Part shown: positions 1 through 8,978 of the stretch, one piece after another
How the letters are laid out: each line of letters begins with the position of its first letter
Numbering within the stretch: the first letter of the stretch is position 1
Position numbers and translations under genes: made by a program
Source of the DNA: Bacillota bacterium
Lineage (GTDB): Bacteria; Bacillota; UBA4882; UBA8346
DNA length: 64,000 bases
Direction: 5' to 3'
Assembly (NCBI GenBank): GCA_023400055.1
Contig: JAEXFN010000058.1
Location: forward strand, 26,731 to 90,730
The notes under the pieces: model-generated
Databases searched by the model: none
Told to the model about the DNA's origin: nothing
Seen by the model: the letters and a program-made list of their open reading frames with translations, nothing else

Positions 1-283
1 AGACCGTTCCGCCGACAACCATTCCTACCATGCCCATGGCCAATTCTTTTCCCGTCCCCGCAAATAGCCGCGCTTCGCCGCGGCACTCCTGGCGGCGGCT
101 CCTCTTCCCCGTCAATTTTCCTTGGTATTTTCAGCATTCCCAAGTCTTAATATACCCCGTCCGGCCCGGCCGAAAGCCGTCGTCAAGCCGCCAAAATTCA
201 GCGGCCCCAATCAAAAAATCCCCGCTGTCTGGCGCACGGTAGGTTCAAAACGGCCGCCAGAAGTGCTTGATTCACAGCCGGAA
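1..283. other. left-edge intergenic DNA, no supported gene
   Basis: GC-rich stretch with short self-complementary runs (for example around GCCGCGGC). Reading frames are open on both strands but show no ribosome site or recognisable protein. A minus-strand gene could begin near position 33 and leave the window, but too little is visible to call it. Confidence 0.4.
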
Positions 284-556
284 GATCTTTATCCACCAAA
301 GTTAGATCTCGATTCACAAAAGATCGATCTGAAATCATCCCGGACAGATCTTTATTAACAAAAGATCGATCTTTATTCACAAAAGGAAGATCTTTATCCA
401 CAAAAGATCGATCTGGAATCGTCCCAGACAGATCTTTATTAACAAAAGATCGATCTTTATTCACAAAAGGAAGATCTTTATCCACAAAAGATCGATCTGG
501 AATCATTCCAGACAGATCTTTATTCACAAAAGATCGATCTTTATTCACAAAAGGAA
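284..556. repeat. tandem array of thirteen 21-bp dyad units (array A)
   Basis: Thirteen consecutive 21-bp units each begin with GATCT. Most read GATCTTT-n7-AAAGATC, an imperfect dyad that fills the unit exactly. Every fourth unit instead has arms TCTGG and CCAGA, giving an 84-bp higher-order period. The variant arms remain complementary to each other, so dyad symmetry is kept while the sequence changes. Because 21 is seven codons, the array leaves long open frames that encode heptad nonsense on either strand. I do not consider these genes. The array ends 50 bp before a dispersed structured repeat. Confidence 0.9.
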
Positions 557-605
557 GATCTTAATGATTATCACGTTAGCTCCACAAAGACGCAGTTGGT
601 TTTCG

Positions 606-1260
606 ATGGGAGATTGGTTTGACTTGAATTGTAAGCAAAAGTGTTTGGGTATGATGGTTTTAAGTTTGGGATCTAAAACAAGGATTCCGCCTGCGGGCGG
701 GCAGGGGTTTAGCGGCAAACCCCTTGCAACCCCGCCGCTAAGGGGACGCTGCTTCCCCTTAGAACCCCTCCAATGTCCGGTTCATCCCTGAACCGGCAAG
801 GTAAATGGACAATGAAGTTTGCCGCCGGCCTCCCTTGCCGGCGTCTTCCATAGGATGGTCCCGAGCCGACGGCGATGCTTTCATCCGGACAGCAACGCCG
901 CGCAGCCGCCATCCTTGGCGGCTGTTTGAATGCAAAAATGTATAGACTTCTTTTTTAGGCTAGATTATCTACCCGAGCGGTCTACAGGGAGGTAGACCGG
1001 CACGGCATTGCGAATGGAGCGCATGCCGTTGCCAAACAAAAATTACTTTCAAAAAGAGATGCGATTGGCAGAATAGTTTCTTAATAGCATTTAGTACGTT
1101 TGGTAAAGGTAAATACCGGGTCAAGGGCCGGCATGAGGCCCTGCGGCGGGGTAGGTCCACGGTGTTGGGGTTGGCCGTTCAACCCCTGAACACTTCGCAC
1201 AAGATTAAGCTGGATAGGCATGACTTTCTCCTATAGAACACATCTTTCTTTCACTCAACA
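606..1260. repeat. dispersed structured repeat, left copy (~655 bp)
   Basis: This segment recurs near the right end of the window in the same orientation, at roughly 85-90% identity by eye. It is dense in potential stem-loops: GGTCTAC/GTAGACC, CCGGTTC/GAACCGG, GCCGGC pairs, CAGCCGCC/GGCGGCTG and GGGGTTGG/CAACCCC. No convincing frame is conserved between the copies. It could be a large structured non-coding RNA or a non-autonomous mobile element; the sequence alone does not decide. No terminal inverted repeats or target-site duplication were seen. Confidence 0.75.
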
Positions 1261-1361
1261 TCGTTTTAACCCTAGGTTTTGTTATAATCTGTTCTTTGAT
1301 AAATTGGGCAAGGCTCGCTTGCCAACACCCTCCCATCCGGCCAGGGTTTTTCAGAATGATT

Positions 1362-3692
1362 TTAGATCACATCTTGAAACGCCTTTTGGTCCGGATCCAA
1401 CCCGATGACCAGGGTCTTCCCGGGTTGGGAATGGCATTCGGCGCCGCCGACCAGCAGCGGCAGCGGATCCCCGGCCAGCTGGGCGACGCGTAGCTGGGTT
1501 TTGGCGATATCCAGCTTTAATTTGCGGCCCCGGAAAACGATCTGAAAGGAATAGCCCTCCCATTGGGCCGGCACATACGGGTTCAGCTGCAGACGGTCAT
1601 CCTTGACGGACACGCCGGCGAAACCCTGGACGATGGCCAGCCAGCTCCCGGCCATGCTCGTCAGGTGGATTCCGTCGGCGGTGTCGGCGTTATAATTATC
1701 CAGATCCAGCCGGGCGGTGCGCAAATAGAGCTGGTAGGCTTTCTCGCGGTAGCCGATCCGGCTGGCCAGTATCGAATGGATGCTGGCGGAGAGCGATGAC
1801 TCGTGCACCGTGCGCGGCTCGTAGAAATCGAAGTTCCGTTTCTGGCAGTCCGGGTCGAACCGCTCCGGGAAGAAATACAGCCCCTGCAGCACATCGGCTT
1901 GCTTGATAAAGCAGGAGCGCAGGATCCGGTCCCAGGACCAGTGCTGGTTCAGCGGCAGTTCCGCCGGGTCCAGCTCCGCCGCCAGCCGCTGTTCTTTGTC
2001 GAGATACTGGTCATTCTGCTCGAAGATCCCCAATTCTTCGCAGCGGGGATAGTACATCCTAGCGATGATCGCCGCCCATTGCTGCAACTCGGCCGGGTCC
2101 AGGCCCAACCGGGCGACCAGTTCCGCCGCCAGCCGGCCGTCGCTCTGCCGGACCGCCTCCAATGAACTCAGGGTATACTCCAGGGTCCAGGTGGCCATGG
2201 TGTTGGTATACCAGTTATTGTTGACGTTGTTCTCATATTCGTTGGGGCCGGTGACGCCGAGGATCAGGTACTGGTCGCGCCGGGGCTGGTAAGTGACCCG
2301 GCTGGCCCAAAACCGGCTGAGTTCGAGCAATACCTCCAGCCCGTACCGGGCGAGGTAGGAACGGTCACCGGTGTAATGAGTGTAGTTATAGATGGCGTAG
2401 GCGATGGCCCCGTTGCGGTGGATCTCCTCGAAAGTGATCTCCCACTCGTTATGACACTCCCGGCCATCGATGGTGACCATCGGGAACAGCGCCCCTTTCA
2501 GGCCGAGCCGGGCGGCATTCTCGCGGGCCGGATCCAGCTGGAGATAACGGTAATACAACAGGTTCCGGGCGACTTCCGGATCGGTGTAAAGGTAAAACGG
2601 GAAACAGAAAGCTTCGGTATCCCAGTAGGTTCCGCCGCCGTACTTCTCGCCGCTGAAGCCCTTCGGGCCGATGTTCAGCCGGGGATCCTTGCCGGTGTAG
2701 GTCTGATTCAGCTGAAAGATATTATAGCGGATGCCCTGTTGGGCCAGGGCGTCGCCGCGAATGACCAGATCGCTCTCCTCCCACCGGGCGGCCATCTCCC
2801 GCAAATGCTCCGCCAAAAGCGCCGGATAGCCCCGATCGACGGCGCCCTGCAGCTTGGCAAGGGCGATCTCCGTCAGGCAGTCGACCGGATAATCGCGGGA
2901 GGTGCAGACGACGACCAGCTTTTGCAGGGTCAGGGTTTGGCCCTGCTCGACCTCGATCTCCTGCCGCCAGCCGACCCACTTGGAACGGGCCAGCGGTTCC
3001 TGACAGGGAAAGAGCTCATCCTGGCCCAAAAACAACTTGGTGGCCATCGCCGTCGCCACGGTGAAGGCGCTCTTTTTGGTCCGCATCACCAGCAAAGCCC
3101 AGTCGGAGTCGACCGAGTGCCCGATCTCCTCCCAGAATTTCTCGCCGTAATTGGCGTCCTCGTTGGCGATATCGCCGTCGAGGTAGGGGGTCAACACTAC
3201 CGTTCCCGCGTAATTAAGCGGCGTAATCTCTATCGTCACACCGGCCAGGTTATTCTCGGCCATGCTCAGGAAACGGCTAAAAACGAAGGCGGTCTCCCGG
3301 CCGTCCGCAGCGATCCAGGTGAAGGAGCGGATCAGCCGGCCCTGCTTCATATCCAGTTCGCGCCGGTAATCCCGGATCCGGCAGCGGGCCAGGTCCAGCT
3401 CGACGCCGTCGCTGGCGATCCCCACGCCGATCCAGTTGGTCGAGTTGATCATTTTGGCGAAAAACTCCGGGTACCCCACCTTCCACCAACCGACCCGGGT
3501 CTTGTCCGGATAAAAGATGCCCGCCAGGTAAGTCCCGGGCAGACTGTCGCCCGAATAGGCCTCCTCGAAAAAACCGCGCAAACCCATGTGCTCGTTGCCC
3601 AAGCTGAAAATGCTCTCGGACCAGCGATTGGTCGCCGGGTCCAAGGCTGGCTCGATGATCCGCCATTCATCCACGCCGAACTTCGCATTCAT
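1362..3692 (-). CDS. maltose phosphorylase, glycoside hydrolase family 65
   Basis: A 776-residue cytoplasmic enzyme predicted to cleave maltose with inorganic phosphate to glucose and beta-glucose 1-phosphate. The block GPKGFSGEKYGG followed by YWDTE (residues ~342-360) is the maltose-phosphorylase form of the family signature; trehalose and kojibiose enzymes usually differ here. The catalytic acid lies in EWEITFEEIH (~residue 422), and the phosphate-binding HESSLS motif is at ~630-635. The chosen start is the ATG preceded by GGAGGA; an upstream in-frame TTG overlaps that ribosome site and is unlikely. The gene is divergent from a LacI repressor and next to a sugar importer, so it probably handles what that importer brings in. 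Length is normal for the family. Specificity for another alpha-glucobiose is possible. Confidence 0.9.
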   Translation of the reverse strand: MNAKFGVDEWRIIEPALDPATNRWSESIFSLGNEHMGLRGFFEEAYSGDSLPGTYLAGIFYPDKTRVGWWKVGYPEFFAKMINSTNWIGVGIASDGVELDLARCRIRDYRRELDMKQGRLIRSFTWIAADGRETAFVFSRFLSMAENNLAGVTIEITPLNYAGTVVLTPYLDGDIANEDANYGEKFWEEIGHSVDSDWALLVMRTKKSAFTVATAMATKLFLGQDELFPCQEPLARSKWVGWRQEIEVEQGQTLTLQKLVVVCTSRDYPVDCLTEIALAKLQGAVDRGYPALLAEHLREMAARWEESDLVIRGDALAQQGIRYNIFQLNQTYTGKDPRLNIGPKGFSGEKYGGGTYWDTEAFCFPFYLYTDPEVARNLLYYRYLQLDPARENAARLGLKGALFPMVTIDGRECHNEWEITFEEIHRNGAIAYAIYNYTHYTGDRSYLARYGLEVLLELSRFWASRVTYQPRRDQYLILGVTGPNEYENNVNNNWYTNTMATWTLEYTLSSLEAVRQSDGRLAAELVARLGLDPAELQQWAAIIARMYYPRCEELGIFEQNDQYLDKEQRLAAELDPAELPLNQHWSWDRILRSCFIKQADVLQGLYFFPERFDPDCQKRNFDFYEPRTVHESSLSASIHSILASRIGYREKAYQLYLRTARLDLDNYNADTADGIHLTSMAGSWLAIVQGFAGVSVKDDRLQLNPYVPAQWEGYSFQIVFRGRKLKLDIAKTQLRVAQLAGDPLPLLVGGAECHSQPGKTLVIGLDPDQKAFQDVI

Positions 3693-3787
3693 CAACGGTT
3701 CCTCCAAAAAATGGCTTCCAAACCTGGGGACGCTCTATTCATAGCAAAATGCCGAAAAACGGACATTTCTGGAAATAAGGCAATTTA

Positions 3788-3817
3788 ATTATATAAGCAA
3801 GCAATATTTTATGTCAA
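3788..3817 (-). promoter_or_regulatory. sigma-A-type promoter of the GH65 gene
   Basis: On the minus strand TTGACA is followed after 18 bases by TATAAT. The -35 box directly abuts the LacI-type operator, so bound repressor would block polymerase. The distance to the GH65 start is about 95 bases. Confidence 0.8.
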
Positions 3818-3829
3818 GCAAACGTTTGC
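3818..3829. promoter_or_regulatory. LacI-family operator
   Basis: GCAAACGTTTGC is a perfect 12-bp palindrome of the form bound by LacI/GalR repressors. It lies between the GH65 promoter and the repressor gene, and a near-identical site precedes the importer operon. Confidence 0.8.
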
Positions 3830-3975
3830 ACAATTCTACCCTTTGTGATACTTTGATGGCAGCGCTACGTTACACTTACCAAATTCGGGCGGACGCCAAA
3901 GAGGATTTCCGCCCCAAACCAAGAATAGACAATATTTTATGGAATTCACTGTCACAAGAAGGAAAGGAAGTCGCG

Positions 3976-4992
3976 ATGGCTACCATCAAGGATGTCGCAC
4001 AGCTGGCAAACGTTTCTCCTTCGACCGTCTCCCGGGTGATCGCCGACAACAACCGGATCAGCGACGAAACCAAGCACCGGGTCAGGCAAGCGATGCAAGA
4101 GCTGCATTATCACCCCAATCTGATTGCCCGCAGCCTGATCAAACGCTCCAGCCAAACGCTGGGCCTGGTCTTATCCCGCTCTACCGACAGCGCTTTTTCC
4201 AATCCTTTTTTCCCGGAAATCATCCGGGGCATCAGCGCCGTCTCCAAACGCTACCATTACGGGTTGATGCTGGCCACTGCTGAGGATTACGCGGAAGAGG
4301 CCAAACTCTGCCTGCGGATGATGACCGAACGGCGGGTCGACGGCGTGCTGTTGCTGGCGTCGCGGGTCCACGACGACCTGATTCAGGAGTTGTCCGCCAA
4401 CGACTGCCCCTTTGTGGTGCTGGGGCGGGCACCGGAGGGTCTCCGCTGCTACGCGGTGAATAACGATAATATCCAAGCCGCTTACTCGGCGGTGCGCCAT
4501 CTGCTGAGCCTCGGCCATCAGCGCATCGCCTTGCTGAACGGCCCGGACGATTACACCTTTTGCCAGGACCGTTTCGAAGGATACCGCTTCGCCTTCCGGG
4601 AATTCGGCCTGGAGAGCGACCCCGCGCTGATCAAGAACGGTAGCCTGACCCCGGAAGACGGCTACCGGCTGACCCAGGAGCTCTGGCAGGCGGACCCGGC
4701 GCCCACCGCCCTCTTTTGTGTGGACGACGTCATGGCCATCGGCGCTTACCGGGCCGTCAAGGAGCGGAGAATGGCCATTCCCGGCGACATCGCGGTGGTC
4801 GGTTTCAACGACGATCCCTTGGCTTCGGTCATCGAACCGCATTTGACCACGGTGCGCATTCCCATCTACGAGATGGGCGTCAGCGCCGCGGAGATGATCC
4901 TGCAGATCCTGGAGGGCGCCGAACCGTTCCCGCCTCAAAAAATTCTCTCGTCCGAATTGATCATCCGGCAATCCTGCGGCGCCAGGCCCTAA
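3976..4992 (+). CDS. LacI-family transcriptional repressor
   Basis: A 338-residue regulator. The N-terminal helix-turn-helix (TIKDVAQLANVSPSTVSRVI, residues ~3-22) is followed by the hinge (HYHPNLIARSL) and a periplasmic-binding-like effector domain to the C-terminus. The start is the ATG after AAGGAAAGGAAG; the frame remains open upstream but that part lacks any domain. Position between GH65 and the importer, plus two operators of the same sequence, suggests it senses a maltose-type sugar and represses both units and perhaps itself. The effector is inferred from context only. Confidence 0.9.
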   Translation: MATIKDVAQLANVSPSTVSRVIADNNRISDETKHRVRQAMQELHYHPNLIARSLIKRSSQTLGLVLSRSTDSAFSNPFFPEIIRGISAVSKRYHYGLMLATAEDYAEEAKLCLRMMTERRVDGVLLLASRVHDDLIQELSANDCPFVVLGRAPEGLRCYAVNNDNIQAAYSAVRHLLSLGHQRIALLNGPDDYTFCQDRFEGYRFAFREFGLESDPALIKNGSLTPEDGYRLTQELWQADPAPTALFCVDDVMAIGAYRAVKERRMAIPGDIAVVGFNDDPLASVIEPHLTTVRIPIYEMGVSAAEMILQILEGAEPFPPQKILSSELIIRQSCGARP

Positions 4993-5133
4993 CCGTCCCG
5001 CGGCTCCCCCGTTGATCGAAAAACCCTGCAGCAATCCCCTTCGCTGATCGGCGATCCCAATGCGACGGATTCGTTAACAAATTTTTCTAGAGAAAGAAGG
5101 AAATTGGCAACTGGAAAAGAATTATTTGGTTAT

Positions 5134-5145
5134 GCAAACGTTAGC
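5134..5145. promoter_or_regulatory. LacI-family operator upstream of the importer
   Basis: GCAAACGTTAGC differs at one base from the palindromic operator beside the repressor gene. It lies about 105 bases before the binding-protein start, just downstream of a weak promoter-like TTGGCA, where a repressor would block transcription. Confidence 0.65.
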
Positions 5146-5251
5146 GCAAATCCAGTTTCCGGTCCTGCTGCAACCATCCGCATAACGCAAAGGGGGTATC
5201 CGCGGCCCGAATCAACCAGCGGTCGATCAAAAAATTGGGAGGGATTCGTCA

Positions 5252-6499
5252 ATGAACGGAAAATGGTTGAAGGTCCTTTTTTTAACTTTGGCTCTGGGAC
5301 TCGTCGGGGGGACGGTGCTGGCGGCCGACAACGTCAAGTTGAACTTCTTCTTTTACAAACAGGAGATCAGCGACCAATTAAAAGAGATGGCCGCCACGTT
5401 CACCAAAACCCACCCCAACATCACCATCGATCTGGAAATGGTGCCCAATGACAGCATGGCGGTGCTGCGCTCCAGGATGGCCAGCGGCCAGGCGCCCGAA
5501 CTGATCCAGTTGCAGTCCTACGCCGCGGTCTTTGAGTTTGCCCAAGCAGGGTGGCTGGCCGATCTGACCAAGGAGCCGGTCCTGGCCAAAGTGGCCGCCA
5601 ACACCAAGACCGCCGTTACTTACAAAGGCAAGATTTACGCACTGCCGATGGACGTCGCCGGCATCGGCATCATTTACAATAAAGACATCTTCAAGAAATA
5701 CAATCTTCAACCGCCGACGACTTTCAACCAGCTGCGCGCGATCTGCGCGGCGCTGAAGAAGAACAAGATCACCCCGTTTGCCTCGATGTTCAAGGTCAAC
5801 TGGTCGCTGGGGCATTTCCTGTCGATGGCCCACACCACCCTGGCCGGACCCAAGGTACTGCCGTGGATCGAAGCAATGAACCAGGGCAAAGGCTCCTTCG
5901 CCGATCCGGTCAACCCTACCGAGCTCTTCCGGCTGCTGGACTTCTATAAGGCCAATTCCGATCCGAAGGCCGCCGAGTTCGACTGGAACGAGCAGCAGGC
6001 TTCGTTCGCCAAGGGTGAAGCGGCGATGATGGTGCAGGGCCTCTGGTCCTACGGCGCGGCCATCGCCACCAACCCCAAACTGAACTGCGGCTTTATCCCG
6101 TTCCCCTGCAGCAACGTAGCCAAGAACAACAAGCTGTTCGCCGACGTCGACTCCACCCTGGCCGTGGCCGCCTCCGCCAGCCCGGAGAAGATCAAGGCCG
6201 CCAAGACCTTCCTGGAATGGCTGGCCACTCCGGAAGCGATCAAGATCTGGGTCGAAAAATGCAAGCTGGTGCCGACCTTCAAAGGCGCCGATGTCTCCAA
6301 GATGGACGCCCCCTTCCAGGATCTGGTCTCCTATCTCAATTCCGGCAAGACCAACCCCTGGGCCTTCTCGATGTACCCGGTGGCCGCCTTCGAAGACGCC
6401 ACCAAGAACGGCGCCCAGGAATACATCTTCGGCCGCAAGAGCGCCCAGCAAGTGATCCAGTATTTCGACGAAACCTGGCGCAAAGCCATCAAAAAGTAA
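5252..6499 (+). CDS. sugar ABC transporter substrate-binding protein
   Basis: A 415-residue extracellular solute-binding protein of family 1 (MalE-like). Residues 1-24 form a signal peptide ending near TVLA-AD. There is no lipobox cysteine, so it is probably released or periplasmic rather than lipid-anchored. The mature part shows the typical early segment EMAATFTKTHPNITIDLEMV and the tryptophan-rich C-terminal half. The start follows GGGAGGG. It heads a three-gene importer operon and is separated from the first permease by a hairpin that would allow excess binding protein. Substrate is inferred as maltose-like from the GH65 and LacI neighbours. Confidence 0.88.
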   Translation: MNGKWLKVLFLTLALGLVGGTVLAADNVKLNFFFYKQEISDQLKEMAATFTKTHPNITIDLEMVPNDSMAVLRSRMASGQAPELIQLQSYAAVFEFAQAGWLADLTKEPVLAKVAANTKTAVTYKGKIYALPMDVAGIGIIYNKDIFKKYNLQPPTTFNQLRAICAALKKNKITPFASMFKVNWSLGHFLSMAHTTLAGPKVLPWIEAMNQGKGSFADPVNPTELFRLLDFYKANSDPKAAEFDWNEQQASFAKGEAAMMVQGLWSYGAAIATNPKLNCGFIPFPCSNVAKNNKLFADVDSTLAVAASASPEKIKAAKTFLEWLATPEAIKIWVEKCKLVPTFKGADVSKMDAPFQDLVSYLNSGKTNPWAFSMYPVAAFEDATKNGAQEYIFGRKSAQQVIQYFDETWRKAIKK

Positions 6500-6514
6500 C
6501 GCCTTTGCTGCCCA

Positions 6515-6543
6515 AAGAGCGGACGGGCGCACCGTCCGCTCTT
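6515..6543 (+). promoter_or_regulatory. intercistronic hairpin between binding protein and permease
   Basis: AAGAGCGGACGG and CCGTCCGCTCTT form a perfect 12-bp stem with a 5-base loop, and no long T-run follows. Such hairpins commonly protect the upstream message or partly terminate, favouring binding-protein expression over permease. Confidence 0.7.
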
Positions 6544-6574
6544 CCCGTCGGCCCGAGCGTAAAAGGAGCGAGAA

Positions 6575-7906
6575 ATGGTCGCCACCCAACGAAGCAAGAT
6601 CTTTTACTTCATCCTCTTCCTGCTGCCGGCCTCCTTGCTTTACGGGCTTTTTTTCATCGGCCCCTTTTTCCAGGGGATCCAATATTCATTCACCGATTGG
6701 AACGGCATCGTCCCGGAGATTCCGTTCATCATCAGCCGCGCCGATTTTCAGCAGCGGATCGTCGACCGGCTCGGACCGGGCCCGGCGTTGCGCGATCTCC
6801 GGAAATATTACCGGCTGGACGAGGGCGGGGAAAACTATCGTCTGACCAGCTGGATCCAAGAAAATGGCGCTTCGCGGCCGCTGAACCGCGCCGAACGCAG
6901 TCGGATCAAGCACGTCTTGAGCTCCGTGGGGATCCGCGCCATTCATTTCATCGGCCTTGAGAACTACCGCCAGATGTTTCTGAATGACCAACGGTTCGTA
7001 CCCCGGCTCGAAACCAAATTCTTATTTAATGAATTCGACGATCTGCCCCAGGCCATCCCGGCCAGGGATTTTCATAGATATCTCCTGGCGCACTTGCCCA
7101 ATTCCGCCGAAAGAGAGCTGGTGCTCTCCAACTACCGGTCGAATCAAACCGGCAAAGCTTACACATTGGCCGAAAACATCTCCGACGCCACGGCGGACCG
7201 TTTACGGACCGTCCTCAGCAAGCGGATGTATTCGACCCTCTTCGTTCCCGGCGTCATCGGGTTTACCCTGTTCTTTACCATCGGCAATGTGATCTTCTCC
7301 AACCTCCTGGCGCTGGTTTTGGCGCTCGTCCTGGACACCAAAATGAAGACCAAGAACATCCTGCGCTCGATCTTTTTCTTCCCCAACGTGTTGAGCCTGG
7401 TGATCGTCGCCTTTGTCTGGTCTTTCGTGTTCCGGTTGATCTTCCCGTTGCTCACCGGCATCCCGGTCTGGCTGGGCAGTCCGGATCTGGCGCCCTACGC
7501 CTTGCTAATGGTCACAGTTTGGCAGGGCTGCGGCTGGTTGATGATCATTTACCTGGCCGGTTTGCAGACGATCCCGGTGGATATCATCGAGGTGGCCGCC
7601 ATCGACGGCGCCGGCTGGTGGCAGCGGTTGCGCCATATTACCATCCCCCTGCTGGTCCCGGCCTTCACCATCTGCACCTTTTTCAGCCTGGCCAATTCGT
7701 TGAAGACCTTCGATGTGATCATGGCGCTGACCCAGGGCGGACCCGGTTACGTTACCACCCCGATCGTGCTCGACATTTACTACAACGCCTTCCGGGACAA
7801 TCAGTTCGGTTACGCCACCGCCAAGGCGGTCTTCCTCTGCCTGATGATCATGGTCATCACCGGCGTGCAGCTATATTTCATGAAAAGGCGGGAGATGGAG
7901 CTATGA
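6575..7906 (+). CDS. sugar ABC transporter permease, MalF-like with large extracellular insert
   Basis: A 443-residue inner-membrane permease. Helix 1 (residues ~8-32) is followed by about 180 residues of hydrophilic sequence before the next helices (~225 onward), far longer than in the usual ~300-residue CUT1 permeases and resembling the periplasmic P2 loop of MalF. The cytoplasmic EAA loop reads EVAAIDGAGWWQRLRHITIP and docks the ATPase. The start follows AAAAGGAG. Its last four bases overlap the next gene as ATGA, indicating translational coupling. Confidence 0.9.
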   Translation: MVATQRSKIFYFILFLLPASLLYGLFFIGPFFQGIQYSFTDWNGIVPEIPFIISRADFQQRIVDRLGPGPALRDLRKYYRLDEGGENYRLTSWIQENGASRPLNRAERSRIKHVLSSVGIRAIHFIGLENYRQMFLNDQRFVPRLETKFLFNEFDDLPQAIPARDFHRYLLAHLPNSAERELVLSNYRSNQTGKAYTLAENISDATADRLRTVLSKRMYSTLFVPGVIGFTLFFTIGNVIFSNLLALVLALVLDTKMKTKNILRSIFFFPNVLSLVIVAFVWSFVFRLIFPLLTGIPVWLGSPDLAPYALLMVTVWQGCGWLMIIYLAGLQTIPVDIIEVAAIDGAGWWQRLRHITIPLLVPAFTICTFFSLANSLKTFDVIMALTQGGPGYVTTPIVLDIYYNAFRDNQFGYATAKAVFLCLMIMVITGVQLYFMKRREMEL

Positions 7907-8781
7907 CCTTACCAAGAATGGGTTCCGGCCAGCCGCCGGAATGGCGGACGGCGCGGCGGCCCTTGGCCCTTAAAAGCCGCGGCGTCACCGTGCTAGAGAT
8001 CATCACCGCATTGCTGGCGCTGGTGTTCATCTCTCCCACCATCCTGATCCTGGTCAATTCCTTTAAAAGCGACGCCGAGATCACCCTCAATCCGGTCTCC
8101 CTGCCCACCTCGCTGAGCCTGGCCAACTATGCCGCAGCCTGGCGGGAGACCAATTTCCCGGTGGTCTTCGCCAACACTTTACTGATCACCGTCCTCAGCA
8201 CCGTCGGGATCATTCTGGTCAGCGCCATGGCCGCCTACATGCTGGCCCGCACCAAAACCAAGCTGAGCTGGATCTTTTACCTGATATTCGCCTTCTCGCT
8301 GGTGGTGCCGTTTCAAACCTTCATGATCCCGCTGGTGCAGACCGCCAAGGAATACAACCTCCAGAACGTGCTGGGCATCATCCCGATCTACGTCGGGCTG
8401 GGCTGTCCGCTGGCGGTCTTCATGTATCACGGTTTCGTCAAAAATGTGCCGCTGGAGATCGAGGAATCGGCGGCCATCGACGGCGCCTCGGTGCCGCGGA
8501 TCTTCTTTCAGCTAGTCTTCCCGCTCCTGGCCCCGGTCACCGCGACCATCGCCATCCTGGACGCGCTCTGGATCTGGAACGACTTCCTGCTGCCCCTGAT
8601 CATCCTGCCGAAACAGTCCACGTTGCAACTGGCCCAGTTCGGCTTCTTCAGCCTTTACCGCCGCCAATATTCGCTGGCCATGGCCTCCCTGGTGCTCTCG
8701 GCCGCGCCCATCGTGCTTTTCTATCTGGCGATGCAGAAGTATATCGTCAAAGGGGTGGTCGCCGGCGCCGTCAAAGGGTGA
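7903..8781 (+). CDS. sugar ABC transporter permease, MalG-like
   Basis: A 292-residue permease with about six membrane helices and the EAA loop EESAAIDGASVPRIFFQLVF. The C-terminus VKGVVAGAVKG is typical of MalG-type subunits. The start is the ATG overlapping the stop of the preceding permease; a longer frame upstream lies inside that gene and is not used. No ATPase gene follows; a terminator does. The pair must use a shared MsmX-like ATPase encoded elsewhere, which is usual for Bacillota CUT1 systems. Confidence 0.92.
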   Translation: MTLPRMGSGQPPEWRTARRPLALKSRGVTVLEIITALLALVFISPTILILVNSFKSDAEITLNPVSLPTSLSLANYAAAWRETNFPVVFANTLLITVLSTVGIILVSAMAAYMLARTKTKLSWIFYLIFAFSLVVPFQTFMIPLVQTAKEYNLQNVLGIIPIYVGLGCPLAVFMYHGFVKNVPLEIEESAAIDGASVPRIFFQLVFPLLAPVTATIAILDALWIWNDFLLPLIILPKQSTLQLAQFGFFSLYRRQYSLAMASLVLSAAPIVLFYLAMQKYIVKGVVAGAVKG

Positions 8782-8806
8782 CCGCCCCGTTTCAGCGCTA
8801 CGCCGG

Positions 8807-8843
8807 AAACTCCTCCGCCCGAGCTTAGCGGAGGAGTTTTTTT
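8807..8843 (+). terminator. rho-independent terminator of the importer operon
   Basis: AACTCCTCCGC pairs with GCGGAGGAGTT and is followed by a T-run. Confidence 0.85.
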
Positions 8844-8978
8844 GTATCAAGCCCAATTGCATCCGCCAATCATCCCCGAAATGAAATCTTCCCGGATAAA
8901 AAAATACCAATGGATATATCGCTAAATCGCTCACCGTTTCATAAACTATATTACCTCATCAAAGGAGGTGTATCACAT

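Noticed and set aside
1..33. Minus-strand gene start (MGMVGMVVGGTV) leaving the left edge
   Set aside because: Only about eleven codons are visible and there is no clear ribosome site.
198..548. 116-codon minus-strand frame with heptad NKDRSFV-type repeats
   Set aside because: It is the translation of the 21-bp array; both strands are open because the period is a multiple of three, and there is no ribosome site.
284..556. CRISPR array at the left end
   Set aside because: No spacers of constant length between identical repeats; units are contiguous 21-bp copies, and no cas genes are present.
2376..3788. 470-codon plus-strand frame opposite the GH65 gene
   Set aside because: Antisense shadow of a gene with clear family motifs, caused by GC-rich codons.
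4002..4016. GCAAACGTTTC inside the LacI gene as a third operator
   Set aside because: It encodes the conserved helix-turn-helix residues ANVS, so the match is explained by coding constraint and is not a full palindrome.
5378..6682. 434-codon minus-strand frame opposite the binding protein
   Set aside because: Antisense shadow; product is rich in Gly, Arg and His with no domain.
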